A DNA stretch of 36,363 nucleotides from Microcaldota archaeon (GTDB lineage: Archaea > Micrarchaeota > Micrarchaeia > Micrarchaeales > CABMGC01): the NCBI GenBank assembly GCA_021817305.1, contig JAKAVL010000046.1:1-36363 (forward strand), read 5' to 3'. The position numbers and the translations under genes are program-made. This document shows positions 1 to 9,579 of this stretch, piece by piece; position 1 is the first letter of the stretch; each line of letters begins with the position of its first letter. The notes under the pieces are model-generated. The model searched no databases. It was not told the origin of the DNA and was given only the letters and a program-made list of their open reading frames with translations.

Positions 1-163
1 ACTCTTATAAGGGTTATCGGATCTTACGAAATTTCTTGCTGAAAGCCGTATGTAAATTCATTTCTTCAAAACATGCACTTTTGTGACTGTAAGCCAGAGA
101 AATATGCTCCCTAACTATGGCGAAGAACCCTTTTACTGTAATATAATACAGAGGCACTAAGTA

Positions 164-1384
164 TCAAAGATCCTCAGGATCAATTATCTCTAATGCCCTA
201 GACGACACCGATGTCTTATCAGGGACAAATAGCATCTTCCTTTTGGCATTTGTTGCGCCGAGAACCTGCTCTGCCCTAGTTATCTCGGCGCTGCTTATCT
301 TTTGCCCCCATTTTACCTCTATGGCAATCTCAGGCCTCTTGAACTTCATAAGCAGGCCGTCTATTTCATGGTCTTTGGACTCTGCAATGGCTTCCATGAG
401 ACCAAACTTATAGGCAAGATGCTCTCTGACGTTGTCTTCTACGAGCCTTGGCATCAATCCTGACACTATACGCAACGCCTCCGCGTCAGTCATCCTTCTC
501 TGCGATATCCCATACTTCTCATCTGCGTAGAAGAAGAGCCTCATCAGAGGGGAGGGTACTTTGTATACGAATCTGTTTTTGCCGTAGACTTCAATGCGCT
601 TAAGCAGACCTATATTCACCAGTGTAGCCAGATATGGCTGAAGCGTGCCGGGGCTGTCCTTTGGAATCAGGCCTTTGGAAAACAGTGAGCTTGATATCTC
701 TCCGGACACAACCTTGCCGTTGGCAACTGCCCTCACAATGCTCTCGTATATCTTTGACAATCCCCGCTCCTCCTCAAGAAATATCTCTCCCATGAGGGCT
801 GGGACGGCATTTACAGAACCCTTAAGTACTTCTGCACATCCCTCCTGGATATTCTTTTCTGAATCAAAATACGCCACATTTATGGGTTCCCTTAACATTA
901 TGGCTGTTTCCAGCAACTCTCTTTTGTCCAGTCTGCGATGCTGCAGTGAGGATATGCAATCATTCAGGTCTATTATGTAAATCTGCTTCTCGTGGAATAG
1001 GCCAAGCAGCGGCGATTTCTCGGAAAGCAGTTTCTTTGCCAAAAAGAGGGTAGACGTAAGCAGTATCAGCCTTCCAGACTTCTTCATGGCATGCAGATAA
1101 TCGAGGAATTTATAGTCAAGCCTGTGGAATTCGTCTATCACAACCGTCTTGCCGGATTCCAGCGCTCTTTTCATTATTTCTACAAGCGTTGCATAATCAA
1201 CCTGAACCTCCTTGCCATTGCCTGTTGATAGGATTGTCCTGTCCCTATTTACGAAGAAGTATTCATCGTAGTGTATGAACTCTTGTATCAGGAAGCTTTT
1301 ACCTGTCTTGCGACGCCCAAATACCAGTGTCCATTTCGCTACATTCTTGAGCTCCTTCTCTTCAAGAGGCCTATGTATAATCAT
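164..1384 (-). CDS. Archaeal P-loop ATPase (AAA/DUF234-type) with PD-(D/E)XK-like C-terminal region
   Basis: Walker A-like FGRRKTGKSFLI; VVIDEFHRL Walker B; C-terminal EIDGLLMKFKRPEIAIEVKW. Start placed at MIIHRPLEEKEL (1384), because the longer ORF extension only re-reads the LamG gene 3' end in another frame. Confidence 0.8.
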   Translation of the reverse strand: MIIHRPLEEKELKNVAKWTLVFGRRKTGKSFLIQEFIHYDEYFFVNRDRTILSTGNGKEVQVDYATLVEIMKRALESGKTVVIDEFHRLDYKFLDYLHAMKKSGRLILLTSTLFLAKKLLSEKSPLLGLFHEKQIYIIDLNDCISSLQHRRLDKRELLETAIMLREPINVAYFDSEKNIQEGCAEVLKGSVNAVPALMGEIFLEEERGLSKIYESIVRAVANGKVVSGEISSSLFSKGLIPKDSPGTLQPYLATLVNIGLLKRIEVYGKNRFVYKVPSPLMRLFFYADEKYGISQRRMTDAEALRIVSGLMPRLVEDNVREHLAYKFGLMEAIAESKDHEIDGLLMKFKRPEIAIEVKWGQKISSAEITRAEQVLGATNAKRKMLFVPDKTSVSSRALEIIDPEDL

Positions 1385-1466
1385 GAATATTATAACTACA
1401 ATTATACTTAAATGCCTTTTGGTCGCTGAAGGCACTTCCAGGATTCTTGCTTGAAGGACTTGTACT

Positions 1467-4070
1467 CTACGGCGGGCTCCCGAAGCCGAGTGCCTGCCAC
1501 TCGTTCTCCACGCCGCCAGGTGAGCCAGGAGCGAGATAGTTTCCGGAAAAGTACGGGTAGAGGACGTTTGTCGGTATGCCGTTATTGCCGTAGCTGCCGG
1601 AGTCGTTTGCGTTGCCGTTGAGAGGCCACCATCCCACGACATTGCCCGCGAGTGATGCGATCGGGGCGCCACTTATTCCGGCATTGTAAAGGCTGCTAAC
1701 CTGCGGGCCTGTAAGAGCAACATTGTAAAGTTGCACGTCTGCCATAGTCCCATTGAAGAAGCCTGTAATCCATGACTTGCTGCCTATCTTCATGAACGTG
1801 GGAACCTGCGGAGTTACGGCAGACTGAGAGCTGTCCAGCTTTCCGTTCAGGTACATGTTTACATCGACCCCGTTGTACGCAACTGTGATGTATGTCCAAG
1901 TGTTCAATGGGACTGTTCCTGTGCTGACCTTGTCGTTGCTTGCTGATGGCCACCACCATAGCACGCCGGTTGATTTTATGCCGAGGACATATCCCGAGGA
2001 GCCACCGTTCTCGTTGCTCTCCAGCAGGGTGCCCCCGATGCCGCCGCCGAAGGATGATTGCATTATGTTAGCGGGGTGCACCCACGCGCTTATGGTGAGC
2101 GGAGACGTAGGCAAATGACTTGTTCCGGTGCTTATATTGCTGCTCTGGCCGTTGAACGAGCCTACTTGGGACAGGCTTCCCGGCTCGAACGGTAAATTAC
2201 TGAGAAAAAGGTTCGGCAGGGAGTTGCTGCTGCATGTTGACATGCTTGTGCAGGATTGTATCCCGGGCATCGGATATGTTTGGCCCGTGTAATTCTGCAT
2301 GAGGCTGTCGCGCAGGTAGTTGCCCGTAGATGATACATAGATCACGTTCGACGGCGTACCGGTGTTCCCCTGACCGCTGTAATCATTTGGATTGCCGTTC
2401 AGTGGCCACCAGCCGACCAGGCCGTTGTTAGGCATCGGAAGGCCCTCTATGCCGCGCGCGTACAGCTGCGCTACTTGATTGGCTGTGAGTGACGTGTTAT
2501 ATACCTGAATGCCGCTGATCTGGCCGTTGAACCAAAGATTGCAGGCTGTGCTGCCCGCTCCGGAGCATTGCGCACCTATCTGGTTGTCTTTGCCTGATGC
2601 AGAGAAGGTCGAGCTGGCAGGCCCAAGGACCTTTGCCCCGTCAACGTAGAGCGTAACATCAAGTCCGTTCCACGTTGCGATGACATTATGCCATGCGCCG
2701 TCGTCTATTACCTTGGATGAAGCGAGTGTGCCTCCGCTGTTCGCCCATATGGCCGCTACCCCGGTAGTCGCGCTGTCAAAGACTTGGTAACCGTATGTAC
2801 CGTCCCATGTGGAGAATATCATCCCATCTGGATGTGTGGTTCGTATCCACGCGCTTACTGTGGCTTTGCTGTTAGTTATCCCGTCCAGCAGGTTTGAATT
2901 CGGTATACTTTCAAGGCTGTTGGCTCCGTTGAAGCCTGCTGCCTGTCTATTATATCCCTGGAACGTTGACACGCCCGCGACAGACGCATTGAATGAGTCA
3001 TTTACCCTGGAAAGGTACGATGGAAGGAAGGGAGAGGCGATGTAGTAGCCGTTCGATATTGCCTGCCTCAGGTTCTCTATGTTGAGAGTAGAAAGCTGCG
3101 GGCCATAGAGCAGCACGCTCTGCCCTGAAACGAAGTAGTTTGAGAGTATTACGTTTTGTGAGTATACGAGGTATGGCACCGTGGGGCTTATCGAGGTAAT
3201 GCTGTTTGTTATGAAACCCATGAAGCTGTTCTCGCAACCGGATAATGAACCGATGTTCGGCATTACGAGGATTATGTTTGACTCGGTGCTCGCCGTGAGA
3301 GACGGGCAGGATGTACCGGAGGAGTAGTATACCGTGCCGTAAGCGTACGTGAGGGAGTTTCCGCTGCTTGCGAACGTTCCTGCCACTAGACTGGTAAGAT
3401 TGGAGGGATTCACAAAATGCATGTAGCGCAGTATGCCCTGCTGGTCGTAGAACAGATCAGGGGTGTTGTTTATCGGAACTGAGAAGCTGATAGGCAGCGA
3501 ATACAGCGACGCCAAACCCCCTGTGCTGATGTTTACGTTCTCGGTGTAGCTCACGTTTATGGAATAGGGGCTCTGCTGCGTTATCCTGAGGCCGTTCTCG
3601 GTTACGGATTGCAGGCCTGCGCCAGAGTAGTTGGATACGAGGAGAGCATTGTACGCCGTGAAGGTAAGGTTGTACATGGATCTTTTCAGGTAGTTTGCGG
3701 CTACGCTGCCTGCCGCCACGTTCGGGAGCATTGCGTTGGTCATTAGGTATTGCAGGTACTGTGCCGTGTTCTGTATCAGGTTGCCCTTTCTCAGCGATGC
3801 GTTGTATTCGTAATACGCAAGCGTCGCGAGCGCGCCTTTCAGGCTGGCGCTGCCGGATTGCGGCGCGTCCTGGCGCAGGGATGCGATAAGGCTGACTGAT
3901 GACTTGGACTGGAAGGTACTCTGCGCTATGTTGCTGTACTGGATGCCTATCACCACGAAGGAGAACAACTCGGCAAGTATCAGTATCAGCGCAAGAAGCA
4001 CGGTAAGGCTCATTAGCTGCGCTCTTGATGACCCTCCGGGTAGCCTTTTCAGAGCTGTATTCATTTCCAT
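1467..4070 (-). CDS. Large membrane-anchored surface protein with two LamG/ConA-like domains
   Basis: N-terminal TM helix (LMSLTVLLALILILAELFSFVVIG); two LamG modules each ending in a VGWWPLNGNxND motif; many Asn-X-Ser/Thr sites. Confidence 0.8.
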   Translation of the reverse strand: MEMNTALKRLPGGSSRAQLMSLTVLLALILILAELFSFVVIGIQYSNIAQSTFQSKSSVSLIASLRQDAPQSGSASLKGALATLAYYEYNASLRKGNLIQNTAQYLQYLMTNAMLPNVAAGSVAANYLKRSMYNLTFTAYNALLVSNYSGAGLQSVTENGLRITQQSPYSINVSYTENVNISTGGLASLYSLPISFSVPINNTPDLFYDQQGILRYMHFVNPSNLTSLVAGTFASSGNSLTYAYGTVYYSSGTSCPSLTASTESNIILVMPNIGSLSGCENSFMGFITNSITSISPTVPYLVYSQNVILSNYFVSGQSVLLYGPQLSTLNIENLRQAISNGYYIASPFLPSYLSRVNDSFNASVAGVSTFQGYNRQAAGFNGANSLESIPNSNLLDGITNSKATVSAWIRTTHPDGMIFSTWDGTYGYQVFDSATTGVAAIWANSGGTLASSKVIDDGAWHNVIATWNGLDVTLYVDGAKVLGPASSTFSASGKDNQIGAQCSGAGSTACNLWFNGQISGIQVYNTSLTANQVAQLYARGIEGLPMPNNGLVGWWPLNGNPNDYSGQGNTGTPSNVIYVSSTGNYLRDSLMQNYTGQTYPMPGIQSCTSMSTCSSNSLPNLFLSNLPFEPGSLSQVGSFNGQSSNISTGTSHLPTSPLTISAWVHPANIMQSSFGGGIGGTLLESNENGGSSGYVLGIKSTGVLWWWPSASNDKVSTGTVPLNTWTYITVAYNGVDVNMYLNGKLDSSQSAVTPQVPTFMKIGSKSWITGFFNGTMADVQLYNVALTGPQVSSLYNAGISGAPIASLAGNVVGWWPLNGNANDSGSYGNNGIPTNVLYPYFSGNYLAPGSPGGVENEWQALGFGSPP

Positions 4071-6211
4071 GAGTAAACACCTACCTTGTATAACTTTGGA
4101 ACGTTCGTGTACAGGGAGTTTGCGCCGTTGAATCCCGCATATTTATTGAATGGCACAAGAGTTGACGACACTGATATGCTTGACGCGCCGGAGTACCCTG
4201 CAGGCAGGTAATTGCCCTGGACATAGGTTACACCAAAGGGGTATCCAGTGTTGTTGTACCCCGAGTAGTCGTTCGCGTCGCCCTCGAGAGGCCACCAGCC
4301 CACTATGTTTGCGGAAGCTACAGGTGCGCCGGAGATGCCTTCGTCGTAGAGCTGCCGGACCTGGGTTGAATTGAGCGCTGTATTGTAAAATTGCACGTTT
4401 GTGATTAAACCATTCCATGGAAACTGGAGGACTAGGCTACCGGTTCCCCCGCCTATTACTGAAGGATTCGACGCAGGCAGTACAATATTTTGCGAGGGTA
4501 TGCTCATGGAATTTGAGTTGGAATTTAGATAAAGAATAAGGTTACCATTGGAGTAGGTGTATCCCAAGAAATGCCATTCGTCTGAAGATAATGCGAGCGA
4601 GGTAGTATAGGAAGTCACACCATTCCAGAAATCAAGATCAGAACCGCCAGTATACAGTCCCGCCATCTCGCTCGTACCTCCATTAGTTCCATAGCTGAAT
4701 ATGTCCATATGCGCGTTTGGAGTTGGAGTATAGGCCCACATAAAAACCGAGCTTGGATTATTGCCAAGGGGCAATCCTGTAGTTCCTGTACTTACATAGC
4801 TGCTCTGGCCGTTGAACGAAGAGACGTACAGGGAAGGCGCATATGAGCCGTTTATGAACAGGCCGGTGTTGCTCTTTGGATACGCCTTGTCTACCAAATA
4901 TGTTGCGCAGCTTCCCCTGCCTTCCAGGTATAGCTGAACTATGTTCTGCAGCAGCGATGAATACGGCTGCGAGGAGCATGGGCCATAGGCTATGAAGTTT
5001 CCGCCGGCTGCCACGTAAAGGTCGCCGTATGCTGCGGAGAACTGGCTTACTGCACCGTATGTGCTTGGAACCTGAGTGCTCCATTGTACTGCACCAGTAG
5101 TTGCATTCTGGTTTATGACGTAGTTGCCGGACCAGACGCTGTACACCGAGCTGTTGGTTAGTAGGGGGTACTGGAGCGGCGTGCCGTATGAGGATAGCGA
5201 TTTACCCCAGAGAAGGGCTCCGGAACCTGAGAACGCTGTCACTCCGCTTTCATTCTCATATACCGCCAGGCTCCTGTTCGCCGCGACTCCTGTGACTGTG
5301 CTGCCGTCGTTATCGCAGAACTTCTGTGTAAGGTTCAGATAGAAACTGCATGCAAAGACGGTATTGCCAACGTAGAGCATTCCACCGGAGGCGGCGATGT
5401 TGGTTGTTGCGAACGCGTAAGATGACGTGAGAACATTGCCTCCTGCCTGATCCAGAAGCACGACGTTGTTGGATGTGAGCCACACTAGCACAGAGCCATT
5501 CTCCTCAAGCACCTCGTTGATGTTGGTGCCGAGGTTGTTGTTGAGCATAAGGGTGCCGTTGTTTGCATTGGATACCATAAGGTTCGTGCTTCTTGCGCCG
5601 GTCGATAGTATCGAGTACAGCTCGCCCCCGTATGCAAGCGCCTGCGATGACGCCGTAGAGCTCGACCACATGCTTGTGCCGTTGCCCGCGTTGAGCGCTC
5701 CCGTGTTCGATGATGTGCCGTATATGAGCGCGCCGTTGTAGAGCGCGAGGCCGTATACGCTGCTTGCGAGCGTATTAGACCATGAAAGCGAGCCGTAGCT
5801 CGCGTTCAGCGCGTAGAGGGTGTTGCCTGCGCCGAAGTAGACGTTGCCGTAGCCCGCAACTATGGGAGTCGATATTGCGGCGCTTGCAGAAAAGACGTAC
5901 TGGATTGTCGGAAGTATCGGGCCATGGGCCTCGTACGCGGAGCGCGAAGGGCCGCCCATGAACTGCGTCCAGAACTCTGAGGATGAGTTGTACCCGTTCA
6001 GGATGGAGAGAGCAGCCTGATCCGTAGCGGAGAGCAGCGCAGGGGATTCTGATGAGAACACACTGAGTGCTTGGCTTATTGTGGACGAGCCTGCGGTGTA
6101 CGGCACCTGTATTGCGTAGTTGAAGTATGCGAGTATGGACACGGCGACTCCGACTATTACAAGAGCGAATATAGCGTCGGTAGTGAAGACCATGCCCTTC
6201 AAGAGATGCAC
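4061..6211 (-). CDS. Surface protein with PQQ-like beta-propeller repeats and a C-terminal LamG domain
   Basis: Repeats such as NVYFGAGNTLYALNASYGSLSWS and LYVAAGGNFIAYG; LamG motif IVGWWPLEGDANDYSG; N-terminal GMVFTTDAIFALVIVGVAVSIL. Start chosen (GTG 6211 or ATG 6193) from a TATA-like stretch at about 6232-6245; the ORF extends to 6277. Confidence 0.75.
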   Translation of the reverse strand: MHLLKGMVFTTDAIFALVIVGVAVSILAYFNYAIQVPYTAGSSTISQALSVFSSESPALLSATDQAALSILNGYNSSSEFWTQFMGGPSRSAYEAHGPILPTIQYVFSASAAISTPIVAGYGNVYFGAGNTLYALNASYGSLSWSNTLASSVYGLALYNGALIYGTSSNTGALNAGNGTSMWSSSTASSQALAYGGELYSILSTGARSTNLMVSNANNGTLMLNNNLGTNINEVLEENGSVLVWLTSNNVVLLDQAGGNVLTSSYAFATTNIAASGGMLYVGNTVFACSFYLNLTQKFCDNDGSTVTGVAANRSLAVYENESGVTAFSGSGALLWGKSLSSYGTPLQYPLLTNSSVYSVWSGNYVINQNATTGAVQWSTQVPSTYGAVSQFSAAYGDLYVAAGGNFIAYGPCSSQPYSSLLQNIVQLYLEGRGSCATYLVDKAYPKSNTGLFINGSYAPSLYVSSFNGQSSYVSTGTTGLPLGNNPSSVFMWAYTPTPNAHMDIFSYGTNGGTSEMAGLYTGGSDLDFWNGVTSYTTSLALSSDEWHFLGYTYSNGNLILYLNSNSNSMSIPSQNIVLPASNPSVIGGGTGSLVLQFPWNGLITNVQFYNTALNSTQVRQLYDEGISGAPVASANIVGWWPLEGDANDYSGYNNTGYPFGVTYVQGNYLPAGYSGASSISVSSTLVPFNKYAGFNGANSLYTNVPKLYKVGVYSWK

Positions 6212-6341
6212 CGTTGTTAAGACGACGTTTATATCTTTATATATTACTGAGACGGCTTTGCAGCGTCTCGCGCGCATTTCTTATACGCGATGCGCAGGAA
6301 AATATGAAATAATTTAAATAACTAATGGCAACAAATCAAGC

Positions 6342-7952
6342 ATGCGAACGAAGTACATCGTGATCCTCGGCTCGGTGATGAGCGGCCTCGGGAAGGGCGT
6401 AGTCACATCGTCCATACTCAAGCTCCTCGACTTCTATGATTACAGGGCTCTCCCCATAAAATTCGACGGCTATCTGAACTACGACTGCGGAACCATGAAC
6501 CCCTACCGCCACGGAGAAGTCTTCGTCCTTGATGACAAGGGCGAGGTCGACATGGATTTCGGGCTGTACGAGCGCTTTCTCAACAGGAACATGACAAGCG
6601 CGCAGTCGATAACCGGGGGAAAGCTCTTCGGCTCGGTGATCGAGAAAGAGAGGCAGGGAGGCTATCTCGGCGTTGACGTGCAGATAATACCGCACCTCAC
6701 CGGCAGGGCGGTGGAGATGATAGAGACTGTTGGTAAGGAGAACAAGCTTGATGTCGTCGTAGTTGAGGTAGGGGGCACGGTAGGAGACCTGGAGAACAGC
6801 TACTTCATAGAGGCAGTGAGGCAGCTTGCGCTGAAGGAACCTACAGTCTTCGTGAATCTCACATATACGCCAACCATGGAGGTGGTCGGTGAGCAGAAGA
6901 CCAAACCAGCGCAGCTCGGATTCAAGAACCTGCTGCAGTCCGGAATCATGCCGAACTTCGTTGTATGCAGGAGCAGGGAGCACCTTCTGGACAAGACCAG
7001 GGAGAAGCTGGCGCTGTTCGCCAACCTCACTAGGGATCACGTGATCGACGATTCAGACCAGGAGAGCACGTACATGCTCCCATTGCACTTCATGGAGCAG
7101 GAATTCGACAAGAAGCTGCTCGAGCAGCTGGGCCTGCCCGGCAAGAGGAACAGGGAGAAGCTGGACAGCTGGAAGAAGAGGGTGCACAACATACTAAACC
7201 CGAAGTACAGCGTTGAGATAGGCATACTGGGCAAGTACACCGGACTGTCGGATTCGTATGCGAGCATAAAGGAGGCGCTCGTGCATGCCGGCGCTGAGCT
7301 CGGAGCGATGGCGAAGATGCGATGGATTGAATCGGAGAGCCTTGAGGGCGAGAATGCAGACATGAGCAAGCTTGACGGCATAGACGGGCTCATAGTCCCC
7401 GGCGGCTTCGGCAAGAGGGGCATAGAGGGCATGATAAACGGGATAAGGTACGCGCGCGAGACGCACATGCCATATCTTGGGATATGCCTTGGCATGCAGC
7501 TGATGACTGTAGAGTACGCAAGGAACGTATGCGGGCTCAAGGATGCCAATTCTTCGGAGTTCAATCCGCTTACAGAGCACAAGGTCATAAGCCTCATGGA
7601 GGAGCAGCGGGGAGTGAGAAAGAAGGGGGGCACCATGCGCCTCGGCCTGTGGGAGTGCAGGCTAGCAAAGGGAACTACTGCCTACTCGCTGTACAAAAAG
7701 GAGAACATAGGCGAGAGGCACAGGCACCGCTACGAGTTCAACAACAGGTACCGTGATCTGCTCCAGAAGAACGGCCTCGTGATAAGCGGCACGACTCCGG
7801 ACAACAAGCTCGTCGAGTTCGTGGAGTGGAAGGACAGCTTCGGCATTGCAACGCAATCGCATCCAGAGCTGAGGTCAAGGCTCGAGGCGCCCGCGCCTCT
7901 GTTCGTGGGATTGGTCAGGGCCGCGCTTGAAAGGAAATCGAGCGGAAAGTGA
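6342..7952 (+). CDS. pyrG: CTP synthase
   Basis: MRTKYIVILGSVMSGLGKGVVTSSI N-terminus; class I glutamine amidotransferase motif YLGICLGMQLM; full length 536 aa; TATA-like ATTTAAATA about 30 nt upstream. Confidence 0.97.
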   Translation: MRTKYIVILGSVMSGLGKGVVTSSILKLLDFYDYRALPIKFDGYLNYDCGTMNPYRHGEVFVLDDKGEVDMDFGLYERFLNRNMTSAQSITGGKLFGSVIEKERQGGYLGVDVQIIPHLTGRAVEMIETVGKENKLDVVVVEVGGTVGDLENSYFIEAVRQLALKEPTVFVNLTYTPTMEVVGEQKTKPAQLGFKNLLQSGIMPNFVVCRSREHLLDKTREKLALFANLTRDHVIDDSDQESTYMLPLHFMEQEFDKKLLEQLGLPGKRNREKLDSWKKRVHNILNPKYSVEIGILGKYTGLSDSYASIKEALVHAGAELGAMAKMRWIESESLEGENADMSKLDGIDGLIVPGGFGKRGIEGMINGIRYARETHMPYLGICLGMQLMTVEYARNVCGLKDANSSEFNPLTEHKVISLMEEQRGVRKKGGTMRLGLWECRLAKGTTAYSLYKKENIGERHRHRYEFNNRYRDLLQKNGLVISGTTPDNKLVEFVEWKDSFGIATQSHPELRSRLEAPAPLFVGLVRAALERKSSGK

Positions 7953-7977
7953 AAATACGCATCGGAGAGTGATCAGC

Positions 7978-9579
7978 TCAGCCGGCAAACCTGGACGCAT
8001 AGACTAGAAGCGCGTCAAGAACAGGGCCTATCACAGGAAGCCTTGCGCCGGCCATGCGCATTATTCCTATGTCTTTTTGCCCGATGGCGCGTGTCTTGGC
8101 TGCCAGCGCAGGGTACACTGCAAAGTAAAGTGCAGCGCCTATTATGAGAGCGATTATCGGCTGCAGCCCGGAGAGGGCCAATGCGCAGAGCATTAGGCCA
8201 GGAACGATATTCGACAGTATTATCAGAAGTATTTTGCGCGCTTCGAATCTCGCGCCGTGGCCGGAGATGTAGTTGAGGTATAACGCGCTCGGAAGCAGGT
8301 TTCCGATGTAGAATATGGCTATTATGGTACCTATGACCCCGAAGTACAATGTCATCGGGATCATGGACGCCAGGGTGACTATGCCGGTGAATACGGCGTA
8401 TTTCAGCACCTTCCGGGGCTTGCCCACGCCTATCATGTAGTTTGTGCCGTAGGTGAAGAATATGGATACGAAAAGGCTCAGGGTTATGAGCTGCATGTAC
8501 ACCGTTGCACCCAGATACGTGCTCGAAAAGAGGAGCAGTATTAAGTCATGGGAGAACACCGTTATGAACACGACGAGCGGCGTTGCGAACAACAGGCTCA
8601 GGTATATCGAGTAATGAAACAACTTACCGGCCTGCGTGCTCGGGTCCTTCATGCGCTGCGCCTCAGAGAACATGGGTATCATGGAGAGGGCTATGGAGCC
8701 AACAAGTATGTCAAGTGCGTTTAGGACCTTCTGTGAGATTCCGTAATCGCCTACTGTTGACGGAAGCACGAAGAATCCGAGGTACACTGTCGAAATGTTC
8801 GATAGGATTCCGGATATGAAGCCGGATATGGTAAGGTACTTGGAGAAGCCTATCGCTTCCCGGAACCTGCGCAGCATGCCATTTGCGGTGAACCTCAATG
8901 GATAAATGCGGTGCAGCAGATAGAACTCGACTGTCGATGCCAGGAGAAGGCCTGCCGAGAAGCCCGCAAGTGCACCCGTTATCCCGTAGCCCAGCAGCAC
9001 CAGAGTTATGCTTACTATAGCCTGGGCCGAGGAGTGGACCACCGCTGCCGTCGCTGCGCCTGAGCCGCTGCCGACGCTTATCAGCGCGTCGTTGAGAGTC
9101 GAGTAGACTATGCCAAGCAAAATGCTGAGGAACCCGACCATTAGCGCGAGGCCGTAAGACCCCGTATGCAGGAAATAGCTGGATATCACGTTGCCGAGGG
9201 CAAGCGCCACAAGGAGCAGTATGACGCCTATGCCAATGGACAAAAACAGTGCGTCGCCCAGCGCGGTTCCGGCGTCGTGCGCCCTCCTTTCCGGGCGTAT
9301 CCTCGGTATCTTCTCCTTGAGATAATTGCCGATGTTCGGATTGCCGAGAGCACCGATTATGCCAGCTGCGCTCATTATGAGTATGTATATGCCGTAGTCG
9401 TGCGGCTGCAGGAGCCTCGCGACTATTACGAACATGGCTGTGCTTATGACTATCCCTACGAACCTGCCTGACATCAGGAAAGATGCCGTCTTTGCAGTAC
9501 GAACGCCGAGCGCCTCCGTGGCGTTACCGGATGCGGGGCCTTTATCATTCCTGTGCACATGCCTAGGCATTTGAGCCAC
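7978..9579 (-). CDS. Flippase / polysaccharide biosynthesis membrane protein (Wzx/MATE-like)
   Basis: Multi-TM protein with the N-terminal pattern ASFLMSGRFVGIVISTAMFVIVARLLQPHDYGIYIL, typical of the oligosaccharide flippase family. Confidence 0.8.
   Translation of the reverse strand: MAQMPRHVHRNDKGPASGNATEALGVRTAKTASFLMSGRFVGIVISTAMFVIVARLLQPHDYGIYILIMSAAGIIGALGNPNIGNYLKEKIPRIRPERRAHDAGTALGDALFLSIGIGVILLLVALALGNVISSYFLHTGSYGLALMVGFLSILLGIVYSTLNDALISVGSGSGAATAAVVHSSAQAIVSITLVLLGYGITGALAGFSAGLLLASTVEFYLLHRIYPLRFTANGMLRRFREAIGFSKYLTISGFISGILSNISTVYLGFFVLPSTVGDYGISQKVLNALDILVGSIALSMIPMFSEAQRMKDPSTQAGKLFHYSIYLSLLFATPLVVFITVFSHDLILLLFSSTYLGATVYMQLITLSLFVSIFFTYGTNYMIGVGKPRKVLKYAVFTGIVTLASMIPMTLYFGVIGTIIAIFYIGNLLPSALYLNYISGHGARFEARKILLIILSNIVPGLMLCALALSGLQPIIALIIGAALYFAVYPALAAKTRAIGQKDIGIMRMAGARLPVIGPVLDALLVYASRFAG

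Noticed and set aside
1385-1672. N-terminal 96-aa extension of the ATPase ORF
   Set aside because: It re-reads the LamG 3' coding region in another frame, is Ser/Arg/Thr-rich and has no homology-like pattern; MIIHRPLEEKEL at 1384 is a better start.
6336-7862. Long antisense ORFs inside pyrG
   Set aside because: They are shadow ORFs of a highly conserved CTP synthase; common in this codon usage and not supported by promoters.
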